Shown: piece by piece, positions 1-7,930 of the stretch
Layout of the letters: each line of letters starts with the position of its first letter
Numbering within the stretch: the stretch's first letter is position 1
From: Providencia vermicola
GTDB lineage: Bacteria; Pseudomonadota; Gammaproteobacteria; Enterobacterales; Enterobacteriaceae
DNA: 64,000 nucleotides
Direction: 5' to 3'
Assembly: GCF_010748935.1 (NCBI RefSeq)
Contig: NZ_CP048796.1
Location: forward strand, 1,491,001-1,555,000
The notes under the pieces: generated by a model
The model's database searches: none
Told to the model about the DNA's origin: nothing
The model's input: only the letters and a program-made list of their open reading frames with translations
Program-made: the position numbers and the translations under genes

Positions 1-7
1 AAAAATC

Positions 8-391
8 ATGATCACAAGAACATTTGAAGCAATAAGATCAGCTGAAATTATTAGTGCAGTGTCCCACTTATCCAGTTTCACAACCAAAAGGGCGGCTGCT
101 TTATCAAGTGTGAATCAATCGATGGTGATCACACTTGTTAAGAAGATGAATAAAGTGGGCGCAATTTCAGTCGTTGGGAAAAGGTGTGGCGTGAACGAAT
201 ACAAGGTGTCTAAAAACGCTCTAGAAATTATCGATGAGAAATTTAATGAACCACAGGTCACTTTAGCTAAGGATAATTCAATTCAAGATTTTAAGTGCGA
301 AATGAGAGTTGTCGAAAAAGCTAACGTCGCTGGCATGGGGTGCTTGTACTTAAAGCGGTTAGATCGACTACTAGCTGGGGTTAGAGCATGA
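8..391 (+). CDS. Phage protein with probable winged-helix fold
   Basis: A 127-residue protein in the early/nin end of the prophage. Residues 10-75 read like a MarR/winged-helix domain (alternating helices, then a GKRCGVNEYKVS turn-strand), which suggests DNA binding; this is inferred from pattern only. The ATG lies 8 bases from the window edge, so a longer upstream form cannot be excluded. Its stop overlaps the next gene (ATGA), so it belongs to the same operon as the nuclease and RusA genes. I do not recognise the family. Confidence 0.6.
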   Translation: MITRTFEAIRSAEIISAVSHLSSFTTKRAAALSSVNQSMVITLVKKMNKVGAISVVGKRCGVNEYKVSKNALEIIDEKFNEPQVTLAKDNSIQDFKCEMRVVEKANVAGMGCLYLKRLDRLLAGVRA

Positions 392-600
392 AAAACGAAG
401 CGGAAACGTTTATGAGCGCATTAACAACACTAAAACTATGTTGGGCTTTTCATAAGTCTAACGAGACTGTCAGTAAGTGTGCAGGGATATTAAAGCGTAA
501 ATTTAAAGAGCACTTAGCGTATGAGGCAATGCGGAAGATTGAAAGCAGTAGTAATCCGATGTTGGTTATTGCGCTTGCAGAGTGGGAGCTAGAGAAATGA
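388..600 (+). CDS. Small phage protein, unknown
   Basis: A 70-residue, mainly helical and basic protein translationally coupled at both ends: its ATG overlaps the upstream stop and its TGA overlaps the ATG of the nuclease gene at 597. It has three cysteines but no recognisable metal motif. The tight coupling inside a nin-like operon supports a real gene. No function can be assigned. Confidence 0.6.
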   Translation: MKNEAETFMSALTTLKLCWAFHKSNETVSKCAGILKRKFKEHLAYEAMRKIESSSNPMLVIALAEWELEK

Positions 601-881
601 CAAGTATCTACCGATCAAAAAAATGGCTCAAAGCCGTAGCTCAAATCGAATGTTGTGTCTTGTGTGGTCGCTATGGCACTCAGGTAGCACATAGAAACGA
701 AGACAAGGGGATGGGGCTTAAGGTTGACGATAGCCTCACGGCGGCGTTATGCCAGCACTGCCACCATGAAATTGATAACGGCAACAAGTTAAGTCGAATT
801 GAAAGGCGTCAACTAATGGATAGGGCGATAGTTTTAACACTCAGGGAGCTAACCAGAGGGGGATTAGTTGAACCGTCATGA
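597..881 (+). CDS. YbcO-like phage nuclease
   Basis: A 94-residue protein resembling the YbcO/DUF1364 family of prophage nucleases, probably acting on recombination or replication intermediates. Visible features are a CVLCG knuckle near residue 22, an AHRN segment, and CQHCHHEID near residue 58, the zinc/HNH-type cysteine-histidine layout of the family. A GTG at 582 would add five residues, but the ATG at 597 overlaps the upstream stop and is preferred. It precedes rusA with a 4-base overlap, the usual partner order in lambdoid nin regions. Confidence 0.7.
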   Translation: MTSIYRSKKWLKAVAQIECCVLCGRYGTQVAHRNEDKGMGLKVDDSLTAALCQHCHHEIDNGNKLSRIERRQLMDRAIVLTLRELTRGGLVEPS

Positions 882-1243
882 AACAATATCATCTTAAATT
901 ACCGTGGCCACCCACAAATAACACGTTATTTTCAGTAGTCAATGGCAGGAAAATAAAGAGCAAGAAAGGCAGGATATTTACCGAAGCAGTTATAAATCAA
1001 ATCACCAAAGCAAATCAGCAATTCAATTTATCCGGCAAGCTAAAAATCAAGATAGTAGCCAACCCTCCAGACCTAAGAAAGCGCGACCTAGACAACCTCT
1101 TAAAAGCACCATTAGACGCACTCACCCAAAGCGGCGTTATTGCTGACGACAGTATGTTCCGAAGCATGAGTATTGATTTTGGTGAAAAGGTTAAAGGTGG
1201 ATCCTTAGATATCACGATATGGGAGATAGATGATGCAAGCTGA
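878..1243 (+). CDS. rusA: RusA Holliday junction endonuclease
   Basis: A 121-residue protein with the RusA signature: the N-terminal LPWPPTNN segment, KRDLDNLLKAPLDAL near residue 70 with the paired catalytic aspartates, and GVIADDS with a further acidic pair near residue 91. RusA dimers cut Holliday junctions symmetrically and stand in for RuvC or lambda Rap in lambdoid phages. The start overlaps the YbcO-like gene (ATGA). It is followed by ninH with a 14-base overlap, so the genes are one transcription unit. Confidence 0.93.
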   Translation: MKQYHLKLPWPPTNNTLFSVVNGRKIKSKKGRIFTEAVINQITKANQQFNLSGKLKIKIVANPPDLRKRDLDNLLKAPLDALTQSGVIADDSMFRSMSIDFGEKVKGGSLDITIWEIDDAS

Positions 1244-1421
1244 AATTACATCAATACCTGAGCTCCTAGTAAAGCACTACGGGAACATGGAAGCGGTATC
1301 AAGAGAGCTTGGTGTCCACTGGTACACAGTAAGGCGTCATGCGAGAGATTTTGATATGCACAATCACATTATTGTCAACGGCAGGCTGATGACAGCTAGA
1401 AATAGGGTTAAGGTGGAATAA
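1230..1421 (+). CDS. ninH: NinH-like protein
   Basis: A 63-residue protein that matches lambda NinH in layout: SIPELLVKHYGN, then a helix-turn-helix AVSRELGVHWYTVRRH, then the family-typical AIVNGVLM-like tail, seen here as IIVNGRLM. NinH is a Fis-like small DNA-binding protein of the nin region. Two ATGs are adjacent at 1230 and 1233; either could be used. It overlaps rusA and abuts Q (ATG at 1421). Confidence 0.8.
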   Translation: MMQAEITSIPELLVKHYGNMEAVSRELGVHWYTVRRHARDFDMHNHIIVNGRLMTARNRVKVE

Positions 1422-2260
1422 TGAGACTCGAAGATTTACCAAAATACTTCTCACCTAAAAGCACAATGATAAGTGACTCTCCAGCCGCTACAGCTTCAGA
1501 TAACCTAACAATCACCGATGTAATGGCCTCGCTTGGTTTGGCGACCTCGAAAGCGAGAATGGGGATTGAATTGTTTTTGGCGAAACACGGTATCAATAAG
1601 CCAGATGAAGCGGTGGAAAGTCTCTATCAATATGCACTAACTCAGGCGTATAAATACAGCGCTATCCAAAAGCTTGATGAAGATGATAGGGCATCAGTTC
1701 TGCAAATACTCGCAAATTATGCATTTCAGGATTATGCGAGAAGTGCAGCCAGTAAAAAGACCTGCCCTGATTGTGATGGAGGATTCATTGAGGCTGAGGT
1801 GTTCACAACTAAGCAAAGCATGCATTTTGCGGCAAAAGAAATACTTAATTTCAACAGAAAGCTAGGCGTCAAGGTAAAGCCTTATGAGCACGTACACTAC
1901 AGGGAGGCTAGAGAGGTTAAGCGCGTAGTTTGTAAAACCTGTAATGGCAAAGGTGAGGTTAGTCATTCGTGCAGATGCAATGGGCGTGGCGAGGTGATGG
2001 ACAAAAAGGAAACCGAGAAACAAGGTATTCCAGTTTATAAAACATGCTGCAAGTGCTCAGGGCGTGGATATTCACGATTACCAGCTGAAGATGTAAGGCG
2101 TGATATCTGCGAAAAAGTATTTGATTTACCAGAAACGTCATGGCGTAGAAACATTAAGCCGTTATATGAAATGCTTATTCAGGAGTGCTTTAAGGAGCAG
2201 GGAAACGCAGAAAAGCAACTATCAATTGTCACAAAAAGAGAAAATATTTCTATAAATTGA
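1421..2260 (+). CDS. Q: Late antitermination protein Q (phage 82 type)
   Basis: A 279-residue protein with the layout of the Antiterm (PF03589) family. The C-terminal half carries several CxxC zinc knuckles: CPDCDGGF near 115, CKTCNGKG near 168, a CRCNGRG near 180 and CCKCSGRG near 205. Q of this type loads on RNA polymerase at the late promoter and makes it resistant to terminators, switching on lysis and morphogenesis genes. It is the last gene before a 335-base gap containing a promoter and two terminators, the expected location. Its own target site (qut) should lie in that gap. Confidence 0.88.
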   Translation: MRLEDLPKYFSPKSTMISDSPAATASDNLTITDVMASLGLATSKARMGIELFLAKHGINKPDEAVESLYQYALTQAYKYSAIQKLDEDDRASVLQILANYAFQDYARSAASKKTCPDCDGGFIEAEVFTTKQSMHFAAKEILNFNRKLGVKVKPYEHVHYREAREVKRVVCKTCNGKGEVSHSCRCNGRGEVMDKKETEKQGIPVYKTCCKCSGRGYSRLPAEDVRRDICEKVFDLPETSWRRNIKPLYEMLIQECFKEQGNAEKQLSIVTKRENISIN

Positions 2261-2280
2261 CATTTAATTAGAAAAGTTAA

Positions 2281-2309
2281 TTGAAAAAATGGCGATAGTG
2301 GACTATCAT
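2281..2309 (+). promoter_or_regulatory. Candidate late promoter pR'
   Basis: TTGAAA at 2281-2286, a 17-base spacer and TATCAT at 2304-2309 fit sigma-70 well. The site lies directly downstream of Q and upstream of two terminators, as pR' does in lambda. A further TTGACA at 2257-2262 overlaps the end of Q but has no well-spaced -10. Confidence 0.65.
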
Positions 2310-2361
2310 GATTCTAATGATGGGAATTTTGCATTTCATTATCCCAAGCGAAAGAAAATAG

Positions 2362-2389
2362 AGCCTCACTTCGGTGGGGCTTTTTTATT
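2362..2389 (+). terminator. Late leader terminator tR'-like
   Basis: An 8-bp stem AGCCTCAC/GTGGGGCT (one G-U pair) with a TTCG loop followed by six Ts. It lies about 50 bases downstream of the candidate pR'. It would stop transcription unless Q has modified the polymerase. Confidence 0.8.
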
Positions 2390-2469
2390 GGATAAACTCC
2401 AACAACCAAAAGATATTTGGTAGTTGAAAATATCGCTGGACAATAGTCCCAACAGAACAATATTTCAAG

Positions 2470-2494
2470 AGGTCGCCTAGTGCGGCCTTTTTTC
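2470..2494 (+). terminator. Second late leader terminator
   Basis: AGGTCGC/GCGGCCT stem with a short loop and a T tract, about 100 bases after the first terminator. A tandem arrangement tightens Q dependence of the lysis genes. Confidence 0.65.
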
Positions 2495-2595
2495 GTATAC
2501 GCCGCCACAGAATCAATCACCCTCGTTATCAATTAACACAAGAGCTGTGCGCGGCTATCTATTAACTTTAATCAGCCCCAAGCTAAGGGGGAGGT

Positions 2596-2910
2596 ATGAA
2601 GAAAATGCCTTATAAAGACCCCTTCAGTTATAGCTGGGCGAGAGAGTTATTAATCGTAATCATGACGCTACTAGGCTCTATTGCCAGCTATGCATACAAA
2701 ATCATCAATGGTGAAAAGTTTAGCCTCTGGATGTTCATTGCTCAGGCTTTGGTATCTGTATTTGCTGGATCATTCGTTTTTCTTGCTGCGTCATATTTTC
2801 AATGGGCTCCTGAATATGCAGGCGGTATAGCTGGCATTGCTGGCTGGTCTGGTGCGGAGTTCGTAAAAACAATTGAGCGTAAATTTAAAAGGAAACTAGG
2901 TGATGAGTAA
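2596..2910 (+). CDS. Phage holin
   Basis: A 104-residue membrane protein with about three hydrophobic segments (residues 17-36, 45-66 and 75-92) and a basic tail, EFVKTIERKFKRKLGDE. The layout matches the phage_holin_3 (LydA-like) class rather than lambda S. Holins form inner-membrane holes that release endolysin and set lysis time. An RBS GGGGGAGG lies 3-10 bases before the ATG; a second ATG three codons in could give a dual start, as in lambda S, but this is speculative. It overlaps the endolysin gene. Confidence 0.82.
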   Translation: MKKMPYKDPFSYSWARELLIVIMTLLGSIASYAYKIINGEKFSLWMFIAQALVSVFAGSFVFLAASYFQWAPEYAGGIAGIAGWSGAEFVKTIERKFKRKLGDE

Positions 2911-3295
2911 TTTCAAATTCAGCCAGAGAAGCGAAAACAATCTCAAGGGCGTCAATCCTGATTTAGTGAAAGTTATTCGTCGCACTCTGGAAATAACATC
3001 TGTCGATTTTATTGTCATTGAAGGTCTGCGAACTCAAGAGCGACAAAAGCAACTGGTTGCAGAAAAGAAATCACAAACTATGCACAGCCGCCACTTAACA
3101 GGCCATGCAGTAGACATCATCCCTGTGAATACCAAATGGCAGATTGATGAGTTTAAACCGCTACTGAAAGCAGTTAAGCAAGCCGCTGATGAGTTAGGCG
3201 TTAAATTGCGCTTCGGTATCAACTGGAAGAACGACCCATCACTACCAATCGAAACTAAGTTCATTGATGCGCCACATGTTGAGATTCCAGCATGA
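2903..3295 (+). CDS. Endolysin, M15 peptidase family
   Basis: A 130-residue endolysin of the L-alanyl-D-glutamate peptidase (VanY/M15) type. It cuts the peptide stem of peptidoglycan. Zinc motif residues are visible in SRHLTGHAVDI (about residues 68-78) and in PHVEIPA at the C-terminus. There is no signal peptide, so export depends on the holin. ATG 2903 is preferred over GTG 2900 because of AGGA spacing. It overlaps holin upstream and Rz downstream. Confidence 0.9.
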   Translation: MSNFKFSQRSENNLKGVNPDLVKVIRRTLEITSVDFIVIEGLRTQERQKQLVAEKKSQTMHSRHLTGHAVDIIPVNTKWQIDEFKPLLKAVKQAADELGVKLRFGINWKNDPSLPIETKFIDAPHVEIPA

Positions 3296-3741
3296 CAACG
3301 CTAACTAAAGTCTTGACTAGTGCTTGCGCTATCCTTGCTTTCTGGCTTTGGTGGGTAATGGGTAGTTATGGTGACCTGAAAGGTGATTACTCGACACTGA
3401 AGGATAAATTCAGCGAGCAAGTAGCTATCACCGCAGACTACGAAAAGCGCATCACCTCACTTCACGAACTCGACACCAAACACACAACGGAACTCACAAA
3501 TGCAAAAGCTGAAATTGATAAGCTTCGCGATGATGTTCGCTCTGGTCGCAAGCGGGTGTACATCAACGCTGAGTGTCCAAACGCCGAAAACAGTTCCACC
3601 TCCAGCGTGGATGCTAGCGGATCCCCCTCCTTGGCGAGAGACGCTGAACAAGATTATTTCGATCTCCTTAAACAGCTTGAAACACTCGAAAAGCAATATC
3701 TTGGTTTAAGAGATTATTACTATGCGGAGTGTATACGGTGA
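3292..3741 (+). CDS. Rz: Rz inner-membrane spanin
   Basis: A 149-residue type II membrane protein: a single N-terminal anchor (residues 8-25, ILAFWLWWVMG) and a long charged coiled-coil periplasmic part. With Rz1 it bridges and fuses the inner and outer membranes in the last lysis step. Its ATG overlaps the endolysin stop, and the Rz1 gene lies entirely inside it in the +1 frame. Identification rests on position, topology and the nested partner. Confidence 0.88.
   Translation: MTTLTKVLTSACAILAFWLWWVMGSYGDLKGDYSTLKDKFSEQVAITADYEKRITSLHELDTKHTTELTNAKAEIDKLRDDVRSGRKRVYINAECPNAENSSTSSVDASGSPSLARDAEQDYFDLLKQLETLEKQYLGLRDYYYAECIR
3500..3709 (+). CDS. Rz1: Rz1 outer-membrane spanin lipoprotein, nested in Rz
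   Basis: A 69-residue lipoprotein encoded in another frame within Rz. A hydrophobic signal ends in the lipobox LVASGC with Cys20 as the lipidated residue, followed by a proline-rich stretch (VPPPAWMLADPPPW). These are the hallmarks of Rz1. The mature protein of about 50 residues is anchored in the outer membrane and binds the C-terminus of Rz. Confidence 0.87.
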   Translation: MQKLKLISFAMMFALVASGCTSTLSVQTPKTVPPPAWMLADPPPWRETLNKIISISLNSLKHSKSNILV

Positions 3742-3863
3742 AGATATACCTAGTTACATGTAATGACCTTAGTCTTAATAAGAAATACGTAATGTGTGCT
3801 TTTAAAATAAAGCTACATACAGAAGAGTTTATTAGGCAATTTGATAAGAAATCGAATAAATAA
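3738..3863 (+). CDS. Possible 41-residue small protein after Rz
   Basis: A GTG at 3738 overlaps the Rz stop (GTGA) and opens a 41-codon frame (starts MKIYLVTC, ends RQFDKKSNK). The overlap is typical of translational coupling in this operon. No family is recognised and a chance frame is possible. Confidence 0.35.
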   Translation: MKIYLVTCNDLSLNKKYVMCAFKIKLHTEEFIRQFDKKSNK

Positions 3864-3915
3864 TTTTATATTGATGAGGCTTATTTGAATTAATAGAAGC
3901 AGTTTAATTATATAA

Positions 3916-3936
3916 ATGGCGAGAACATCTCGCCAT
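3916..3936 (-). terminator. Terminator for the 60-residue minus-strand gene
   Basis: A perfect 9-bp stem ATGGCGAGA/TCTCGCCAT with a 3-base loop, followed on the minus strand by a T/A-rich tail, just past the stop of the gene at 3941-4123. Confidence 0.55.
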
Positions 3937-3940
3937 GCGT

Positions 3941-4123
3941 CTATTTAATCTTCTCTGTATTAATGATCTTGATTGATGCCATCCCTGACTTGTGATATTT
4001 GGCTGAATCAGTTCGAGCTAGCTCAATTTTCTCTTGTTCGTCGATTATGCTGTCCTTGTCAACAGTAAATTCATACGTATTTGAATTATCTTTTGTCTTT
4101 AGTTCATAGATTATTTTGTACAC
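3941..4123 (-). CDS. Small minus-strand accessory protein
   Basis: A 60-residue charged protein read against the late operon. A strong AGGAGGG lies four bases before the GTG start, and a hairpin terminator follows the stop, so it looks like an autonomous accessory (moron) gene. The N-terminal half suggests beta strands (MYKIIYELKTKD, YEFTVDKDS). No family is recognised. Confidence 0.6.
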   Translation of the reverse strand: MYKIIYELKTKDNSNTYEFTVDKDSIIDEQEKIELARTDSAKYHKSGMASIKIINTEKIK

Positions 4124-4136
4124 ACAACCCTCCTGA

Positions 4137-4431
4137 TCATTAAGTTAAATTGAGATTAAATATTATATTCAAAAGAAACCCAAAATAAACATCAAATACA
4201 TCGCAATAGCGGGGCTTTTTAATGCATAACCCCGACAAGGTTAGATAATTTGTTAAACCGATAAAGAGGTGAACCAAACTATCTTGACTGCTAGGAACAG
4301 ACTAGAAGCGACCTGATTAACGTAGTGATACGTGATGATGGTTGCGAATAACTAAATACTATGTATATAGATCCGCTCATCAGAGTCTTGGAAATAGTTT
4401 ATAATTATTTTTTTAGATAATGGGGGGCGGT
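4137..4431. other. Intergenic stretch before the 141-residue gene
   Basis: No gene seen in about 295 bases. A TATAAT at 4400-4405 may be the -10 of a private promoter for the next gene, but its -35 is poor. Nothing else is recognisable. Confidence 0.35.
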
Positions 4432-4857
4432 ATGGCTTTACAAAGAGAGCACAGTTTGAACGGCTTTATTTTTACTCATAACCTAAACAGTTTTGGTGGT
4501 AGGTGGGTTCGAGAGTGGTATTTCAAGCCTAAAGATGCTAAAGAGTGGTGCCCATATTATTTGCCTTCCGTGACGGTTAAAAAAAATGATGTTGTAGAAT
4601 TTTTAAAAAATACGGAAGAAGCTAAGAATTATTATGATACATGGTTGCTTTCTGCAAGCGATATTGAAGCAGCGGAGAGGCGACTACAGCTCGCACAGCA
4701 ACGAGTTGAAAAGGTTACTGATCCCAATTGGGATTACAGGGGAAATAACCCGAACAAAGAAAGTAGAATAATTAAAAATGCTATTAGTGAATTAAGCAGT
4801 GCTAAGGTATTTTTGGAAAATGCTAAAGCATTGAAGAAAAGGCTAAGCAATCAGTAA
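4432..4857 (+). CDS. Phage accessory protein, unknown
   Basis: A 141-residue protein. The N-terminal 60 residues are aromatic-rich (FGGRWVREWYFKP, WCPYYLPS) and the rest is a helical coiled coil (from about residue 75). An ATG at 4420 is possible, but GGGGGGCGG immediately before 4432 makes the latter a better start. It has an AT-rich upstream region unlike the tightly packed late genes, which fits a transferred accessory gene. Function unknown. Confidence 0.6.
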   Translation: MALQREHSLNGFIFTHNLNSFGGRWVREWYFKPKDAKEWCPYYLPSVTVKKNDVVEFLKNTEEAKNYYDTWLLSASDIEAAERRLQLAQQRVEKVTDPNWDYRGNNPNKESRIIKNAISELSSAKVFLENAKALKKRLSNQ

Positions 4858-4979
4858 TGGAATGTCACTTCGCTGCCTTTTAATGCGAAAGTATAACTAC
4901 TGGCTAGAGTCGCTCTCGAAAAGTGGTATCGTCACCACACTGCCAGTGTTTCAATGACGAATAACTAGACGAGGTTATT

Positions 4980-5468
4980 GTGATAAATAATGAATTCAAA
5001 TGGACAGGAAAAGAAATAAAAGGCACCTTAGAGGAATTAATTGAAACATCAATATCTATTGATGATCATGTAGAGATTGATGATCTGATGTTCAGGGTAG
5101 GTCCACTAGAGCGCAGATATTTAGAGATAATTTCTATCGCTAATGCGTATCCTGATGATGAAATACCTGGAATTCTTCATAATCCTCCTTTATGGGCTAG
5201 CGTGACGAACTATAAAAATTTAATCGTTCCTCTTATTGGCGGTCCTTTTGATGGCGGTAAGCATACGATAGAAATTGATCCAAAGAGCGGCTATCCATCA
5301 AGGCATTGCATACTTCAGGATGATATGGAAATAGAAATAGATGAGTGCAATGGTGAGAAACTTAAAAAAAGAGATGCTCACACATACGAATTAAAGGTCA
5401 TCTTTGATAGCGTGGGCTCTATTAGATACGAATATCACTTTGTTTGCACAAGACATGAAATTGTTTAA
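4980..5468 (+). CDS. Phage accessory protein, unknown
   Basis: A 162-residue acidic protein starting at GTG with GAGG five bases upstream. It contains a PLIGGPFDGGKH segment near residue 85 and a C-terminal beta-rich part ending YEYHFVCTRHEIV. It is followed by a terminator hairpin, so it is probably an independently controlled gene between lysis and packaging modules. No family is recognised. Confidence 0.6.
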   Translation: MINNEFKWTGKEIKGTLEELIETSISIDDHVEIDDLMFRVGPLERRYLEIISIANAYPDDEIPGILHNPPLWASVTNYKNLIVPLIGGPFDGGKHTIEIDPKSGYPSRHCILQDDMEIEIDECNGEKLKKRDAHTYELKVIFDSVGSIRYEYHFVCTRHEIV

Positions 5469-5486
5469 ATGAAATACGGATACACC

Positions 5487-5509
5487 AAGCCGCCTTAGGG
5501 TGGTTTTTT
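5487..5509 (+). terminator. Hairpin terminator
   Basis: AAGCCGCC/GGTGGTTT stem with a TTAG loop (G-U pairs allowed) and six Ts, just after the stop at 5468. Confidence 0.6.
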
Positions 5510-5531
5510 ATTACCTAAAGAAAGGCAATTT

Positions 5532-5781
5532 ATGACTACTGAACTAACAGCAAAAGAGAAAATCCGCTAAGCTAACGGGCAATAACACCGCAGCTACATC
5601 AAAGGCCATTAAGCTTATCAAAGATGACCAGCTTGAATATGAGCTATTCGTGCAACTGTGGTCTGTTAACAACGGAAACTTTGATAATGGCAGCGTAGAC
5701 ACGCTAACGAAAGTCGATTCCGTCTATCAGCGAGTGCAGGAAACAAAGAAAACGTTATTCAACGATGAAGTAGCAGAATAA
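5532..5781 (+). pseudogene. Frameshifted 82-residue phage protein gene
   Basis: From ATG 5532 the frame reads MTTELTAKEKIR and stops at 5568. Dropping one A from the run at 5559-5562 restores a continuous frame to TAA at 5779-5781. It would read ...KEKSAKLTGNNTAATSK and end LFNDEVAE, 82 residues in all. RBS-like AAAGGC precedes the ATG and a terminator follows the stop. The simplest reading is a one-base insertion (mutation or sequencing homopolymer error); no known +1 slippery motif is present. Family not recognised; it lies just before the terminase genes. Confidence 0.55.
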
Positions 5782-5793
5782 CCAATCACAAAG

Positions 5794-5813
5794 CTCACTA
5801 CGGTGAGTTTTTT
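5794..5813 (+). terminator. Hairpin terminator before terminase
   Basis: CTCAC-TACG-GTGAG followed by six Ts, between the frameshifted gene and the terminase small subunit. Confidence 0.65.
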
Positions 5814-5837
5814 AATTTGTTATGAGGATATGAATAT

Positions 5838-6440
5838 ATGGCTAAAAGACCAGATTGGGAGGCTATCGAGTCGGCTTACCGAGCTGGCGTGATGTCACTA
5901 CGAGAAATAGCTTCACAGCATGGCGTATCGCATACGGCAATAAGGAAGAAAGCGAGTGTAGAGGGATGGGAAAGAGACCTTAACGCTAAAATAAAATCCA
6001 AGGCTGATTCCTTGGTTTCCAAACGTGAGGTTTCCAAGCAGGTTTCCAGCGAAAAGGCTATTTCTGAGCGGCAACTGATTGAGGCTAATGCTGAGGTTAT
6101 TGCCAATGTTCGTATGGAGCATAGAGGCGATATTCGTAGGGCTAGAGAGTTAACCAATAACTTATTTGATGAACTATCGGCTGAATGTGCTGATGTGCCA
6201 GCTTTAAGTAAATTGGGCGAGCTAATGTTTAGTCCTGATGATAACGGGCGCGATAAGCTAAATGAAATTTACAACTCAATCATTTCTCTCCCTGAACGCG
6301 TTAAGTCAGTCAAAGCATTAAGCGAAACGCTTAAAAATCTAGTTGGCCTTGAGCGTCAAGCTTATGGGCTAGATGACGTACAACCGAATAAGACAGCTAG
6401 CCAGCTATCAGAACTAATGGACGACTTATCTAAGGAATAA
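5838..6440 (+). CDS. Terminase small subunit
   Basis: A 200-residue protein with an N-terminal helix-turn-helix (SLREIASQHGVSHTAIRKKA, residues 20-39), a basic central helix and an acidic C-terminus, the layout of small terminases that recognise packaging sites and stimulate the large subunit. It lies 2 bases before the large subunit gene. The packaging site itself (cos or pac) cannot be read from sequence here. RBS GAGGAT precedes the ATG. Confidence 0.82.
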   Translation: MAKRPDWEAIESAYRAGVMSLREIASQHGVSHTAIRKKASVEGWERDLNAKIKSKADSLVSKREVSKQVSSEKAISERQLIEANAEVIANVRMEHRGDIRRARELTNNLFDELSAECADVPALSKLGELMFSPDDNGRDKLNEIYNSIISLPERVKSVKALSETLKNLVGLERQAYGLDDVQPNKTASQLSELMDDLSKE

Positions 6441-6442
6441 TC

Positions 6443-7930
6443 ATGAAGCCAGAACATCTTGCATTATTGAGAGATAAGCTCTGGCGATTGAATCATCTTT
6501 ACTGGATCACCAACAAAGAAGGTAAGCCAGTTCGATTTAAAATGACGCCTGAGCAGCTTGAATACTTTGAAGGGATGCACACGCGAAACATTATCTTAAA
6601 GGCTAGGCAACTTGGCTTCACGACTGAGGTCTGCATCATCCAATTAGACGCGGCGTTATTTGAGGCGGCTAAATGTGCATTGATAGCTCATACGCTAAAT
6701 GATGCTAAGCGGCTATTCAGGGAAAAGATAAAGTATGCCTATGAAAAACTACCTGATGAAATTAAGGCAGCAAATCCAGCGAGCAATGATGCGGCTGGTG
6801 AATTGGTTTTTAGTAAAGGTGGGTCGCTTTATATCAGCACGTCATTTCGTGGCGGCACACTCCGATATTTACATGTATCTGAGTTCGGCAAGATATGTGC
6901 CAAGTATCCAGAAAAGGCTCGTGAGATTGTTACTGGTGCGTTTGAGGCAGTATCAAGCGATTGTTTCACGACGATTGAAAGTACAGCGGAAGGTCGAGCA
7001 GGTTATTTCTATGATTACTGCCAGTCTGCTGAGAAAGCGCAAATTCAGAGTAAGACTCTCTCTAACTTAGATTGGAAATTCTTTTTCTTCTCGTGGTGGA
7101 AGAACCCCGAATACTCCATTGATCCTGTCGAGCAATTACCGCAACGGTTAGTCGATTACTTCGATGAGATAGCCAGTAAGCACGGCGTTCAATTAAATGA
7201 TCGCCAGAAAGCATGGTATTACGCTAAAGAGAAAACTCTTGGCGACGATATGAAGCGGGAATACCCGTCAATACCGTCTGAGGCATTTCAGCAATCGGTT
7301 GAAGGTGCTTATTACGCTAAACAATTCCGATTCCTGTACGAAAATAAACGCATTGGCACCTTACCTGATAATTCACATTTACCCGTCCATACGTATTGGG
7401 ATATTGGTGTAGGTGACTCAACGTCAATCTGGTTCATCCGTGAAGTGGGCGAGGAGTTCCACGTTATCGACCATTACTCAAACAGTGGTGAAGGTCTAAG
7501 GCACTATATGAAAGTGCTGAAAGATAAAGGTTATACCTACGAGAGTCACAATGGACCACACGATATTGAGAATAGGGAATTTGGCTCTGATGCTAAATCA
7601 CGGAAAGAATTAGCGCGTGAAGGGTATGAAATTGACGGACAGGTTTACTCAATTCGATTTGACGTAGTGCCAAAGCTTTCTATTGATGAAGGTATTGAGG
7701 CTGTGCGTGAAATTCTCCCCCGTTGTGTTTTCGATGAGTATAAATGTGGTGAAGGCATCGCTCATCTTGAAGCATACCGTAAAGAGTGGAACGATAAACT
7801 CGGATGTTGGAAAGATAAGCCACTTCACGACTATACATCTCATGACGCCGATGGATTTAGATATTTTGCGGTTCGCCGTAGGAATGCTAAACGTCCAGCC
7901 TTTGATATTAATTTAGGAACAACTTTCTAA
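6443..7930 (+). CDS. Terminase large subunit
   Basis: A 495-residue packaging motor. The N-terminal ATPase has a Walker A-like loop, KARQLGFTT (about residue 54), and a Walker B-like YLHVSEFGKI (about 141). The C-terminal RNase H-like nuclease starts at TYWDIGVGDSTSIW (about 317) with the expected first acidic residue. It pumps DNA into the prohead and cuts the concatemer. It overlaps the portal gene by one base, a standard packaging order. Confidence 0.93.
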   Translation: MKPEHLALLRDKLWRLNHLYWITNKEGKPVRFKMTPEQLEYFEGMHTRNIILKARQLGFTTEVCIIQLDAALFEAAKCALIAHTLNDAKRLFREKIKYAYEKLPDEIKAANPASNDAAGELVFSKGGSLYISTSFRGGTLRYLHVSEFGKICAKYPEKAREIVTGAFEAVSSDCFTTIESTAEGRAGYFYDYCQSAEKAQIQSKTLSNLDWKFFFFSWWKNPEYSIDPVEQLPQRLVDYFDEIASKHGVQLNDRQKAWYYAKEKTLGDDMKREYPSIPSEAFQQSVEGAYYAKQFRFLYENKRIGTLPDNSHLPVHTYWDIGVGDSTSIWFIREVGEEFHVIDHYSNSGEGLRHYMKVLKDKGYTYESHNGPHDIENREFGSDAKSRKELAREGYEIDGQVYSIRFDVVPKLSIDEGIEAVREILPRCVFDEYKCGEGIAHLEAYRKEWNDKLGCWKDKPLHDYTSHDADGFRYFAVRRRNAKRPAFDINLGTTF

